Origin: Brevirhabdus pacifica
GTDB lineage: Bacteria > Pseudomonadota > Alphaproteobacteria > Rhodobacterales > Rhodobacteraceae
Assembly: GCF_002797755.1 (NCBI RefSeq)
Contig: NZ_PGFI01000015.1
Span: 1 to 64,000 of the forward strand
DNA length: 64,000 nt
Direction: 5' to 3'
Every line of letters starts with the position of its first letter. The stretch's first letter is position 1. Shown one piece after another: positions 1 to 7,952 of the stretch. Under the pieces are notes generated by a model. It was not told the origin of the DNA, made no database searches, and was given only the letters and a program-made list of their open reading frames with translations. Position numbers and translations under genes: made by a program.

Positions 1-960
1 AAGGGCGTATTCGCTGCGCTCGAACAGCACGATCCGCGCGGGGCGGCAGTTGAGCAGCTGGCGGCAAAGCTCGGAGCCGATCGAGCCGCCGGCGCCGGTC
101 ACCATCACCACCCGCCCGGCATAGGCCTTGGCGACGTCGGGGATGTCCAGATCGACCATGTCGCGGTTCAGAAGCTCGTCGGGCGCGACGGTCTGCAGCG
201 CGCCCGCCAGCTCGCGTCCCGAGATCAGATCGACATAGGAGGGCAGGATCTGCATGTCGCAGCCCAGGGCCGAAAGCTTCTCGAGCAGGGCGTTGAGCCG
301 GCTGCGCGGGGTCGAGGGCATGGCCAGCAGCACCCGCTGGATCCGCCCCGACCGGGCCATCGCCGCCAGCTTCTCGGGGCGCTGCACCATCAGCCCCGAG
401 ACGATCAGCCCCCAGAGCGCGGGGTTGTCGTCGACGAAGACCACCGGGCGCACCTCGCGCGATTGGCGCAAGGCCGAGACCAGCTGGATGCCGGCCGAGC
501 CCGCGCCATAGACCGCCACCGGCACCGCCTGCGCGCCCCCCGTCGCCAGATACCCCAGCAGCGCCAGCGCCCCCAGCCGCGCCATCAGCGCGCTGAGAAA
601 GAAGACCGTGCCGAAGATCACCGGCACCGAGCGCGGCGCGCCCAGGCGCAGCAGGTAGCTGACCGCCATCGCCGTCACCGTCAGCAGGAAGGCCGCCGCC
701 GCCAGACGCAGGATGGCGCGCCCCTCGAAGGCATGCAGCTTGATGCGGTGCAGCCGCAGCAGCATGATCATCCCCGCCCCCAGCACCCCCAGCACCGGCC
801 ACAGGATCCAGGATCCGTGGATCAGCGGGAAGGGGGCCAGGGTGCCGAAACGCAGGGCGAAGGCCACGTAGAGGCTGAACAGGACCAGGAAAGTGTCCAG
901 CGAAAGAAAGAGCATCCGTTTCTGGAAACGGCTCAGATTGCTCAGGACGGAATACAGCAT
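1..960 (-). CDS. CapD/FlaA1-type nucleoside-diphosphate-sugar dehydratase/epimerase, N-terminal part
   Basis: Only the first 320 residues are visible; the frame runs open through the left edge. The ATG at 958-960 begins about 130 hydrophobic residues (roughly four membrane segments). A first Rossmann domain follows with YGAGSAG near residue 149, then the family signature LPSYVDLISGRE near 238. The second, catalytic Rossmann domain starts with VMVTGAGGSIGSEL near 281 and runs to FERSEYAL at the edge. This layout is that of the large membrane-bound UDP-GlcNAc 4,6-dehydratases and C-4 epimerases (CapD, WbpM, PglF) that make nucleotide sugars for capsule, O-antigen or exopolysaccharide. The catalytic residues lie outside the window, so the exact reaction cannot be judged. 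It is transcribed away from the replication genes. Confidence 0.9.
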   Translation of the reverse strand, partial: MLYSVLSNLSRFQKRMLFLSLDTFLVLFSLYVAFALRFGTLAPFPLIHGSWILWPVLGVLGAGMIMLLRLHRIKLHAFEGRAILRLAAAAFLLTVTAMAVSYLLRLGAPRSVPVIFGTVFFLSALMARLGALALLGYLATGGAQAVPVAVYGAGSAGIQLVSALRQSREVRPVVFVDDNPALWGLIVSGLMVQRPEKLAAMARSGRIQRVLLAMPSTPRSRLNALLEKLSALGCDMQILPSYVDLISGRELAGALQTVAPDELLNRDMVDLDIPDVAKAYAGRVVMVTGAGGSIGSELCRQLLNCRPARIVLFERSEYAL

Positions 961-1120
961 GAAAAGATCTCGGCTCTGATAAATGCGGCCTTTGGTAAAT
1001 ATCTGAGCATGTTAGCAAACCGAATGCCAGCGGACAATGAGCCCGCTGGGCGGCGCGGCGGGCTCTCGCCGGGATCGTGGTGAAAACGTGGTGACGGGGG
1101 AGCCCGGCGTGGAGGGGGAG

Positions 1121-1151
1121 GCCTCCGGCGGGGATATTTTCGCGACAATGA
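1121..1151 (-). repeat. 31-bp polarised intergenic element, copy 1
   Basis: One of six near-identical 31-bp copies. Read on the minus strand it begins TCATTGTCGCG and ends CGCCGGAGGC. It starts 17 nt after the repA stop codon and has the same polarity as repA. It also lies in the leader of the capD-like gene. Confidence 0.85.
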
Positions 1152-1161
1152 GGGGTGGGGG

Positions 1162-1183
1162 AACAGGCCTAGCCCTGTTTTTT
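1162..1183 (+). terminator. Hairpin with T-tract at the repA 3' end (plus-strand polarity)
   Basis: AACAGG (1162-1167) and CCTGTT (1174-1179) form a six-pair stem followed by more T residues. The T-tract lies on the plus strand, so it would stop transcription entering repA from the opposite side. It overlaps the repA stop codon. It is weak, because the stem is short. Confidence 0.35.
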
Positions 1184-2191
1184 CAGCCAGCCCAGGAAGG
1201 CCGCGTCGGGGGCGCGCAGGCGGGGGCGGCCGCTGCGGACCCAGACGCCGCGCCAGCGGGCTTCCAGCGCGTGCACGTCCTCGCCGGGGCGCAGGGCGCG
1301 GGCGGCCTCATGGGTTTCGGCGCGCAGGCTGGGGGGCAGGATGCGCGGATCCTCGACCACGCCGCCGCGGGGGGCGAAGCGGATCAGGTCGCCCGGCTCT
1401 TCGTGCATCTCGTAATCGGGCAGCTGGTCGGCGGCGATCATGTCGCGCAGCATCCGCCGGAAGACCCGCCGCGGCGAGGCGCTGCCGGATTTCTTCAGCA
1501 GCGTGTCGACCGAGACGCGCCAGCTTTCCTGCCGGCCGCAATGCTTGCGCGCCAACTCGTAGATCCGCCGCTCCAGCGGTTTGCGCAGGCGGAAGTAATC
1601 GCGGTTCAACGTCAGCACCGATTTCGACAGCACCGCCTGAAACAGCCATTCCGACAGGGTGACGCTGACCGAGATCATGCGCCCGCCCCGGCTGTGACGC
1701 TCGATCTCCCAGCTTTCGATCAGGCCGAAGCCGCGGGTGATCTCGCGCCCGCCCGTGGTCAGGTTGGTGGTGATGCGGGTGCCGGCCAGCCGCTCGAAGG
1801 CGTCGCGCAGCCGGCGGTAGCCATCGCCCGAGGTCTCGCGGTTGGTGGCGACCAGCAGATCATGGGCCGTCAGCACCACCCGGCGCGACAGGGCGCGCCC
1901 GGCATTGAGCGCGCCCATCAGCTGGCTGATGCAATAGATCAGGATGTCCTTGTCGTGGATCGTGGCCAGACCCTTGACGCTGGGCACCACCTCGATGCGG
2001 GTGTCGTTGTGGACATAGCTCAGCACCCGCCGGTCGGGGCGGGTCGCCAGCGAGAACATGGGATGCTCCATGCTGGCCAGATCGTCCTTGGGGATGGCGT
2101 CGAAGATATCGCAGACGAAGAAATCGCCCGTCGGGTGGCGGTCGGGCAGAAGCCCACCAAGACCGGGTCCTGCGCCCGTGAGTGCCGTCAT
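1169..2191 (-). CDS. repA: Plasmid replication initiator, RPA (replication initiator protein A) family
   Basis: 340-residue protein that should bind the adjacent iterons and recruit the host replisome. The sequence around HPMFSLATRPDRRVLSYVHN and the following winged-helix-like segments (LERRIYELARKHCG, VDTLLKKSGS) match the RPA initiators, one of the standard replicase types on Rhodobacterales plasmids. The ATG at 2191 is chosen because GAGGGAC lies about 7 nt upstream. An in-frame GTG at 2350 would add a low-complexity leader and would begin inside the DnaA box, so it is less likely. The gene is transcribed away from parAB, and the origin-like sequences lie between them. The C-terminal 30 residues are arginine-rich. 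Confidence 0.88.
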   Translation of the reverse strand: MTALTGAGPGLGGLLPDRHPTGDFFVCDIFDAIPKDDLASMEHPMFSLATRPDRRVLSYVHNDTRIEVVPSVKGLATIHDKDILIYCISQLMGALNAGRALSRRVVLTAHDLLVATNRETSGDGYRRLRDAFERLAGTRITTNLTTGGREITRGFGLIESWEIERHSRGGRMISVSVTLSEWLFQAVLSKSVLTLNRDYFRLRKPLERRIYELARKHCGRQESWRVSVDTLLKKSGSASPRRVFRRMLRDMIAADQLPDYEMHEEPGDLIRFAPRGGVVEDPRILPPSLRAETHEAARALRPGEDVHALEARWRGVWVRSGRPRLRAPDAAFLGWLKKQG

Positions 2192-2342
2192 TGCCTGTCC
2201 CTCTTGCCCGGGAACGATCTGTCGCCGCCCTCCGGGTGTCCTGCTGCCTCTGGGCCCCCGTCTCGGGGGGGCGCGATCCCTTTTTTCCGAGCCCGAAACC
2301 GGGCCTGGGGGATTCGTGGTTTCAATGACGGGCAGGGTAAAG

Positions 2343-2351
2343 TTATCCACA
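2343..2351 (+). promoter_or_regulatory. DnaA box
   Basis: TTATCCACA matches the DnaA box consensus exactly and lies about 40 bp from the first iteron. It supports DnaA-assisted opening at this origin. Confidence 0.75.
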
Positions 2352-2390
2352 GAGACCGTCCAGCGCCCTGATCCCGCAGGCCCGGAAAAA

Positions 2391-2453
2391 TCGTGGCTTC
2401 GGAATCGCCGACGCGTGGTTTCAGAGTCGCCCTATCGTGGGATCGGAATCGCC
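2391..2453 (+). repeat. Three iterons, 22-bp period (probable RepA binding sites)
   Basis: Three 19-bp direct repeats start at 2391, 2413 and 2435: TCGTGGCTTCGGAATCGCC, GCGTGGTTTCAGAGTCGCC and TCGTGGGATCGGAATCGCC. The 22-bp step is about two helical turns, so bound proteins would line up on one face. A degenerate fourth copy may follow near 2455-2475. They lie 200 bp upstream of repA, the usual place for initiator binding sites. Confidence 0.8.
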
Positions 2454-2650
2454 CCGATTGGATTTGGCGCCGATTCCGTCTTTTGTTTCAGCAGCTTCCT
2501 GAAAGCGCCCTGTCCCCTTAACTATCCTATAACTTGAAAATAACTCGGCAAATGCCAGGGCAATGCGTTGACAGCCCTGCCCCCCATAGGTCTGATCTGC
2601 ATCAGAACCGTCAGGATTTGCTTAGAAAAACGGGTTCTGTCCTCATAATG

Positions 2651-2698
2651 CTTCCATGTGCGGTGTTTTCCGGTATATTGCCCTAAACGGCGCACATG
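2651..2698 (+). promoter_or_regulatory. Candidate parAB promoter enclosed by an inverted repeat
   Basis: TATATT at 2674-2679 could serve as a -10 box, with weak CTTCCA at 2651-2656 at 17-bp spacing. CATGTGCG (2655-2662) and CGCACATG (2691-2698) are perfect inverted arms on either side of the -10 box. This would let a repressor such as ParA, ParB or RepA control parAB. The assignment is inferred from sequence shape only. Confidence 0.45.
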
Positions 2699-2731
2699 AC
2701 TTGGCATTCCCCAGCAGATGACGCCGTCAAA

Positions 2732-2750
2732 CAGATCCACCAGAGATCTG
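2732..2750 (+). promoter_or_regulatory. Inverted repeat just upstream of parA (possible operator)
   Basis: CAGATC (2732-2737) and GATCTG (2745-2750) form perfect arms around a 7-nt spacer, 26 bp before the parA start. Autoregulation by ParA would be usual for such partition operons, but the site could instead form an mRNA hairpin. Confidence 0.35.
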
Positions 2751-2775
2751 GCAAAGGCCCCGAGGATGGCAGAGG

Positions 2776-4200
2776 ATGGCACCCCCCATGAGCGTTCACG
2801 ACACCCCGCCCCCCTATTTCAACATCGACCCCGACCGGGCGCTGGCCGAGCTGGACGGGCCGGTCACCACCGAAGGTTTTGCCGCCATCGCCGGCGCCTG
2901 CAGCCGCGGCCGCGAGGATCTGGCCAGCCGGGGTCTGAACGAGGAGGGGCGCAAGCAGCTGCGGCTGTTCTCGACCTGGGAGATCACCAAATACCTGATC
3001 CCCGTCGCCACCGCCCATTTCCGCCGGGTGCTCAAGGCCAACCCCAACCTGCCCCAGGGTCGGTCCGAGACCGAGGGCGGCGCCAAGTGGTTCACCCTGG
3101 ACGAGGTGCTGCGCCTGCGCGCCCATTTCGCCACCGAAGGGTCCAAGGCCAAGGAATACGCCCCCTACCGGCCCAAGGGCCTGCCGGCCAAGATGGTGGC
3201 GGTGGCGAACTTCAAGGGCGGGGTCGGCAAGACCTCGACGGCGGCGCATCTGGCCATGTCGGCGGCGCTGGATGGCTACCGGGTGCTGGTGATCGATCTG
3301 GACAGCCAAGGCTCCATGACCTCGATCTTCGGCGGGCAGGTGGCCGATGAATGGCAGACGGTCTTTCCGCTGCTGGCCCGCCACTACGCCACCCTGCTGC
3401 AACGCGACAACCGCGCCCGCATGGACCGGGGCGAGGCGCCCGTGCCCATCGACGACACATTGGCCGAGGCCCTCAAGGTCCGCGCCCCCGACGTCGTGCA
3501 GAAGACCCACTGGCCCAACATCGACCTGATCGGCGCCCAGCTGAACCTCTATTGGGCCGAGTTCCAGATCCCGGTCTGGCGGATGCAGGCGCGGGGCTGG
3601 AAGCTGTGGGACGCGCTGACCGACAGTCTGGAACAGGACGGGCTGCTGGATGCCTATGATCTGATCTTCATCGATACGCCCCCCGCGCTGGGGTATCTGA
3701 CGATCAACGGGCTGGCGGCGGCGGACATCCTGCTGGTGCCGATGGGCGCCTCGTTCCTGGAGTTCGATTCCACGGGGCGGTTCTTTGACATGCTGCATTC
3801 GACCTTCCAGTCGATCGAGGCCGGCGAGAACATGGCCGCCCGCGCCTTGGGCCGCGAGGGGCTGGCGTTCGAATGGGATGCGGTGCGCACCGTGATCACA
3901 CGCTACGACGGGGCCCAGCAGGCCGAGTTGGCCGCCCTGATGCAGGCCTATCTGGGCCGCACCCTGTCGCCCCACCGGCAGGATTTCACCGCCCTGATCG
4001 GTCAGGCCGGCGAGCAGGTGTCGGGCATCTACGAGGCCGATTACCGGGATTTCAACCGCGAGACCTATGTGCGCGGCCGCTCGACCTTCGACGAGACCTA
4101 TGCCGCCTTCAAGCGGCTGCTGCTGGGCATCTGGCGGCGCGAGGAGAAAGAGGCCGCGGCGACCAGGGCCCCTGCCGCGACTGCGGAGGCGGGGGCATGA
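2776..4200 (+). CDS. parA: Plasmid partition ATPase ParA
   Basis: 474 residues. An N-terminal region of about 140 residues with a DNA-binding character (WFTLDEVLRLRAHF) precedes the ATPase domain. Walker A is FKGGVGKTSTAAHLAM near 147-160, followed by VIDLDSQGSMTS near 174 and DLIFIDTPPALGYLT near 295. The length and N-terminal extension fit the larger type Ia plasmid ParA proteins, which both drive DNA segregation and repress their own operon. The ATG at 2776 has CGAGGA nine nt upstream; an in-frame ATG at 2788 is possible. parB follows after 111 bp, a gap that contains a copy of the short palindromic element. The C-terminus ends in an alanine-rich tail. Confidence 0.93.
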   Translation: MAPPMSVHDTPPPYFNIDPDRALAELDGPVTTEGFAAIAGACSRGREDLASRGLNEEGRKQLRLFSTWEITKYLIPVATAHFRRVLKANPNLPQGRSETEGGAKWFTLDEVLRLRAHFATEGSKAKEYAPYRPKGLPAKMVAVANFKGGVGKTSTAAHLAMSAALDGYRVLVIDLDSQGSMTSIFGGQVADEWQTVFPLLARHYATLLQRDNRARMDRGEAPVPIDDTLAEALKVRAPDVVQKTHWPNIDLIGAQLNLYWAEFQIPVWRMQARGWKLWDALTDSLEQDGLLDAYDLIFIDTPPALGYLTINGLAAADILLVPMGASFLEFDSTGRFFDMLHSTFQSIEAGENMAARALGREGLAFEWDAVRTVITRYDGAQQAELAALMQAYLGRTLSPHRQDFTALIGQAGEQVSGIYEADYRDFNRETYVRGRSTFDETYAAFKRLLLGIWRREEKEAAATRAPAATAEAGA

Positions 4201-4232
4201 GAAAAGCGGCCCTTGCAAAGGGGGGTTCGCGG
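4201..4232 (+). repeat. Short palindromic element, intergenic copy between parA and parB
   Basis: GGCCCTTGCAAAGGGGGGTT with flanking AAAAGC and CGCGG matches the copies at 8779 and 13297. It starts right after the parA stop and lies about 80 bp before parB. Confidence 0.65.
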
Positions 4233-4311
4233 CGCGCGCCCGGTCAGGGATTTCTGAATGCCGCCGGGGGATCCTCCCCCTCGCCCGCAATTGCCTGCCA
4301 CGAGGTGACCG

Positions 4312-5460
4312 ATGGCCAAGCGTAAACGACTGACCCCCGCCCTTTACACCGATGGCGCGCCCGGCACGCCCGGTGCGCCCGCCGCTCCCGAAGTGAAATC
4401 CGCCGGGCCCTTCGGCGAGGGCGCCCCCTCCCCTGCCCCTGCCCCCGCCTCCCCGACCGGCACCCAGCCCCACGCCCGGCCCTTGGCCGGCGCGGGGCTC
4501 AGCTCTCCGCCCATTGCCCAGGTCGCCGGCGAGGCCGCCACGGCGGCGGCGCTGATGGAGGTGACCGAGATGCTCGAGTCGGCCCGCGCCGAGGGGCGGA
4601 TGATCCAGCGGCTCGATCTCGACAGCATCGACCAGGATCATCTGGTCCGGGACCGCATGGAAAGCGACGCCGAGGAGATGGCGGTGCTGGTCGAAAGCCT
4701 GCGCGCCCGGGGCCAGCAGACCCCGATCGAGGTGGTCGCCATCGGCGATCGCTTCGGCCTGATCTCGGGTTGGCGGCGACTGACCGCCCTGCGCCGGCTT
4801 CATGCCGAGACCGGCGAGGCGCGGTTCGCCACCGCCCTGGCCATCCTGCGCCGGCCCGACAGCGCCTCGGACGCCTATGTCGCCATGGTCGAGGAGAACG
4901 AGATCCGCGTCGGCCTGTCCTATTTCGAACGCGCGCGCATCGTCGACCGCTCGGTCGCCCAGGGGGTGTTCGACAGCGACAGCGCGGCGCTCAGGACCCT
5001 GTTCGCCAGCGCCTCGCGCGCCAAGCGTTCGAAGATCGGATCCTTCCTCCCGGTGGTGCGCCGGCTGGAGCCGCATCTGCGCTTTCCCGTCAGCCTCAAC
5101 GAGCGGGTGGGCCTGCGCCTGTCGCGGGCGCTGGAGGATCCGGGCTTCGCCCATGCCCTGCCCAAGGCCCTGGCCCAGGGCGAGCGCCCGGATGCGGAGG
5201 CCGAGCGGGCCCTGCTGACCCGCCTTCTGGATGCGCGGGAGACCCCGCGCCCCGGCAAGACGGACGGCAAGACGGACGGCAAAAGCCCCGGGAAAGAGCC
5301 TGTTTCTGGGCCGGCGGGGGATGCCCGGGTGGTGTCGCCCCGTCCGGGCCTGACCCTGCGCCTGCGGGGACAGGGGGCCGCGCGGCGCTGCGAATTGAGC
5401 GGTCCCGCGCTGGACGATGATCTGCTGCGGGATCTGGAGGCCTGGCTGAAAGGCCGCTGA
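4312..5460 (+). CDS. parB: Plasmid partition protein ParB
   Basis: 382 residues. After a proline/alanine-rich leader of about 60 residues comes the ParB N-terminal domain (about 115-200) with DPDH-like DSIDQDHLVRDR, an EEMAVLVESLRARGQQTPI box and a VEENEIRVGLSYFERARI box near 192. A helix-turn-helix region follows to about 290. The family uses CTP-dependent clamping at parS, and two palindromic sites lie directly downstream. The tail carries KTDG repeats encoded by tandem 12-bp units (5254-5289), then a short C-terminal domain ending near the stop. It is probably co-transcribed with parA. Confidence 0.92.
   Translation: MAKRKRLTPALYTDGAPGTPGAPAAPEVKSAGPFGEGAPSPAPAPASPTGTQPHARPLAGAGLSSPPIAQVAGEAATAAALMEVTEMLESARAEGRMIQRLDLDSIDQDHLVRDRMESDAEEMAVLVESLRARGQQTPIEVVAIGDRFGLISGWRRLTALRRLHAETGEARFATALAILRRPDSASDAYVAMVEENEIRVGLSYFERARIVDRSVAQGVFDSDSAALRTLFASASRAKRSKIGSFLPVVRRLEPHLRFPVSLNERVGLRLSRALEDPGFAHALPKALAQGERPDAEAERALLTRLLDARETPRPGKTDGKTDGKSPGKEPVSGPAGDARVVSPRPGLTLRLRGQGAARRCELSGPALDDDLLRDLEAWLKGR
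5254..5289 (+). repeat. 12-bp tandem repeat inside parB
   Basis: Three units of 12 bp (5254, 5266, 5278); the first two are identical and the third is diverged. They encode a GKTD-type four-residue repeat in the linker before the C-terminal domain. Confidence 0.8.
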
Positions 5461-5479
5461 AGCCCCGCTGAGGGGGGGG

Positions 5480-5497
5480 TGTTTCGCATGCGAAACA
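5480..5497. promoter_or_regulatory. parS: parS-like palindrome 1
   Basis: Perfect 18-bp palindrome TGTTTCGCATGCGAAACA, 19 bp after the parB stop. The TGTTTC/GAAACA arms equal those of the general bacterial parS, but the centre is GCATGC rather than the usual ACGT. Confidence 0.8.
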
Positions 5498-5562
5498 TTC
5501 CCCGCCTTTCCTTCTTTCCCTCCTGCCCCTGCCCGGCCCCATGGGCCCCGGATGCCCCCCGT

Positions 5563-5584
5563 GATGTTTCGCATGCGAAACATC
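5563..5584. promoter_or_regulatory. parS: parS-like palindrome 2
   Basis: Perfect 22-bp palindrome containing the same 18-bp core as the site at 5480, extended by GA/TC. The two centres are about 85 bp apart, roughly eight helical turns. It lies between parB and the end of the neighbouring convergent gene. Confidence 0.8.
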
Positions 5585-5613
5585 CCTCCAGTGGCGGACC
5601 TCAGCGGCCAGCC

Positions 5614-7791
5614 TCAGTAGCCGGCGTGCCCCATGGCCCGCATGCGCCGGCGGTCCACCCCGGTCAGGACCAGCCCCCCGCCCATCGCTGCCAAAGCCCC
5701 GTCCCGATCGTGCAGCCGCCAGAGGCGCCTCAGGGCCCGGCGCAGCACCGGTACGGGCGTATGCTCCCAGGCGACGGCGTGGATCACGGCATCGGCCAGG
5801 GGCGCCAGAAGCGGCGCGAGGGGCGCGGTCAGCACGGGCGGGGCCACCAGGATCACCAGGTCATTCTCGCGCCGCGCGGCCTCCAATAGGGCCCGCCAGG
5901 CGGGCAGACCGGCCGAGGCCTTTCGGCGCCCGGGCCTGCCGCCCAGGATCCGCAGGCCCCCTTCGGCGGGCGTGACAAGGCCGTCCAGCAGCGAGGGGGC
6001 GGCACTCGACGGCCCCTCCCCCTGCCCTTCCCGCAGCCCGTTCTGGTGCCCGGAAAGGGCCGCCGTGGCCCGCTCCAGCGCGGTGCAAAGCCGCCCTCCC
6101 CGCCCCGCCTCGATCAGCAGTACCCGGGGGGCAGCCCTCAACGCGCCCCTCAGCTCGGGCCTCAACTGGGCCAGCAGCTCGGGCACCAGCGCCCGGGCCA
6201 GCGCCCCGTGCCCCTCCCCGGGCAGGGAGGCGGTGAACATCAAGAGCCGCCCTGCCCCTTCCTCCGCGCCCCGGCTCTCCGCCCCGGTCCGGACGCCTTG
6301 TGCCGGCAGGGGCAGCAGCCCCGCCGCGATGGCCGAAAGCTCGGCCCCGGCCTCCGGCCCGGCTGTCCGGCGAAAGCGGCGGCGCGCCAGGGTCTGGCCC
6401 AGCACCGGCAGGCCCATCGCCTCCAGCTCGTCGAGGCTGCGCAGGCCCTGGCGGCCGGATTCGGCCAGCATGACCCGCGCCGCCATGGCCAAAAGCCCCA
6501 GGGTCGCCGCCAGCACCATCGCCAGCAGCGGCCGGGGCTGGGCCGGCAGCAGCGGGGTTTCGGCCGCGGCCAGCAGACGGCTTTCGGCCCGCCCTGCCCC
6601 GGCCCGCGCCGCGGTCTCCTTCAGCCGGCCCAGGAAATGGGCGTGGATCAGGCGGCTGGCGGCGACCTCACGCTCCAGCCGGGTCAGATGCGCAAGATCG
6701 CCGGCCTGGCCCGCGTGGCGGGCGGCCAGCCGCGCCTCCAGCCCGCGAAGCTGACGCAGGCGGGGGCTTTCAGCCTCGCCGTTAGCCGCGCCCTTACCCG
6801 CGCCTTCAGCCCCGCCGTTCAGGGCCTTTCCCTCGGCCTCCTCCTGCTGGGCGATGCGCTGGCGCAGCTCCTTCAGCCGGGCCGAGAGGGTGGCCAGGCT
6901 CTCGGCGCTGACCAGGTTCATCCGGCCGGTGAACTCGGCCAGCCGCCCCTCGGCCCGGGCCAGGTCGCGATCCAGCCCCTCGACCCGGTCGGCCAGCCAG
7001 GCGGCGGCCTCGGTGGCGCTGTCGCTGCGGCTGCGGGCCTGGTCGGCCAGGTAGACCTCCACCAGCGTGTCGGCGATGCGCCGCGCCAGATCGGGCGCGG
7101 CGCTTTCGGCCGTCACCTCAAGGATCAGGCTGTCGGGAATGTTGCGCACCGAAACCGCCGCCATCAGCCGGTCGATCGCGGCGGCCCGCCGGGAGGCCGG
7201 GGTGGAGGGGGCAGGGATCAGCACCGCCCGCGCCCGCGCCGCCAAGGCGGGCGGAAGATGCGGGAAAAGCCCCTCGGAAAGGGCCTTGGTAAGGGTCTGG
7301 GACAGGGGGGAAGGCGGCAGCAGATCCGGGTTGAACTCGGCCTCCTCCACAAGGTTCAGCCGGTCGGCCACCCGCCCCGCCAGTCGGCGTGAACGCAGGA
7401 TCTCCACCTCGGTGTTGAGGGCGGTGGAGGAGCCGCCGAAGGCGCTGAGCCCCGGCAGGGCGGCGGTGTCGATGCCCGCCGGCGCCTCTTCGGTCGAGGA
7501 GAGCAGCACTGCCGTCGCAAGGTAGCGGGGCACCGCCAGCCCGAAGGCCCATCCCGCCGCCAGCCCCGCCGCCAGAAGCGCCGCCGCCACCAGCCGCCAG
7601 CGCCGGGCCCAGAGGGCCGACAGCCCGCCCGCCCCCTCGATCCGGTGATCGGGCAGGGGATCGGCCACCTCCGCGATCGCGGGGCGAGGGGCGGGGGCGG
7701 CCCGCCCGAGGGCGGTCCCGGGCGCGGCGCTGGCGCGCCGGCCCAGCAGGTCCAGCAATGGCGCGCGCAAGCCGGTCACCGGCGCATTCAT
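5614..7791 (-). CDS. Wzc/ExoP-like polysaccharide co-polymerase with a degenerate kinase domain
   Basis: 725 residues. The order is a proline-rich leader, membrane segment near 65-90, Wzz domain, coiled-coil region about 240-390, second membrane segment near 420-440, and a C-terminal domain shaped like the bacterial tyrosine kinases. The kinase motifs are broken. The Walker A equivalent reads SLPGEGHGALARAL (near 520), losing the Lys and Ser/Thr. The Walker B equivalent reads LVILVAPPVL, losing the Asp. The C-terminus ends MRAMGHAGY with a single Tyr instead of a Tyr cluster. It should still act as a chain-length regulator in the inner membrane, but is unlikely to phosphorylate. Its intact paralogue is at 52087-54222. 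It is divergent from the sugar transferase at 7953. Confidence 0.85.
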   Translation of the reverse strand: MNAPVTGLRAPLLDLLGRRASAAPGTALGRAAPAPRPAIAEVADPLPDHRIEGAGGLSALWARRWRLVAAALLAAGLAAGWAFGLAVPRYLATAVLLSSTEEAPAGIDTAALPGLSAFGGSSTALNTEVEILRSRRLAGRVADRLNLVEEAEFNPDLLPPSPLSQTLTKALSEGLFPHLPPALAARARAVLIPAPSTPASRRAAAIDRLMAAVSVRNIPDSLILEVTAESAAPDLARRIADTLVEVYLADQARSRSDSATEAAAWLADRVEGLDRDLARAEGRLAEFTGRMNLVSAESLATLSARLKELRQRIAQQEEAEGKALNGGAEGAGKGAANGEAESPRLRQLRGLEARLAARHAGQAGDLAHLTRLEREVAASRLIHAHFLGRLKETAARAGAGRAESRLLAAAETPLLPAQPRPLLAMVLAATLGLLAMAARVMLAESGRQGLRSLDELEAMGLPVLGQTLARRRFRRTAGPEAGAELSAIAAGLLPLPAQGVRTGAESRGAEEGAGRLLMFTASLPGEGHGALARALVPELLAQLRPELRGALRAAPRVLLIEAGRGGRLCTALERATAALSGHQNGLREGQGEGPSSAAPSLLDGLVTPAEGGLRILGGRPGRRKASAGLPAWRALLEAARRENDLVILVAPPVLTAPLAPLLAPLADAVIHAVAWEHTPVPVLRRALRRLWRLHDRDGALAAMGGGLVLTGVDRRRMRAMGHAGY
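6766..6825 (-). repeat. 12-bp tandem repeat inside the Wzc-like gene
   Basis: Five imperfect 12-bp units (6766, 6778, 6790, 6802, 6814) encode a run of GAEG/AGKG/AANG/EAES-type four-residue units in the coiled-coil region. Confidence 0.6.
7263..7289 (-). repeat. Short palindromic element inside the Wzc-like gene
   Basis: On the minus strand it reads AAGGCCCTTTCCGAGGGGCT, close to the family consensus. It is translated as KALSEGLF in a loop after the first conserved segment. Confidence 0.5.
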
Positions 7792-7952
7792 GGCGATCCC
7801 TTTCCGGATGGGCCCCGAGGCGGGGCGGGAAATTGGCGAGGAAAATACCAGGCATTGTTCCTATCCCCAGACTAGGGCCCATCCATGGAGGGTTTCTTAA
7901 GCCCCGCCTGTTTCCCTGTGCCCCGGGTGAGACAACAAGCGGGAGCGGGTTC
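7792..7952. promoter_or_regulatory. Divergent intergenic region of module A
   Basis: 161 bp between two divergent start codons. It must hold both promoters or their leaders. No convincing -35/-10 pair was found. An AT-richer stretch lies near 7835-7865, and a GGGCCCATCCATGG segment near 7877. Confidence 0.4.

Larger units (their letters stand above)
2192..2775. other. Gene-free replication/partition control region (probable oriV)
   Basis: 584 bp between divergent repA and parA, the only stretch above 300 bp without a gene. From left to right it holds a G/C-rich inverted repeat (CCCCC/GGGGG near 2247-2265), a perfect DnaA box, three 22-bp-spaced iterons, an AT-richer stretch at about 2478-2560, and a promoter-like -10 box between two inverted repeats. 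This is the expected layout of an iteron-controlled origin. There is no experimental proof in the sequence itself. Confidence 0.75.

Noticed and set aside
2683-5583. Very long open frame on the minus strand opposite parA and parB
   Set aside because: It is antisense to two clear genes, has the Gly/Arg/Gln-rich composition of a GC-rich shadow frame, and matches no family.
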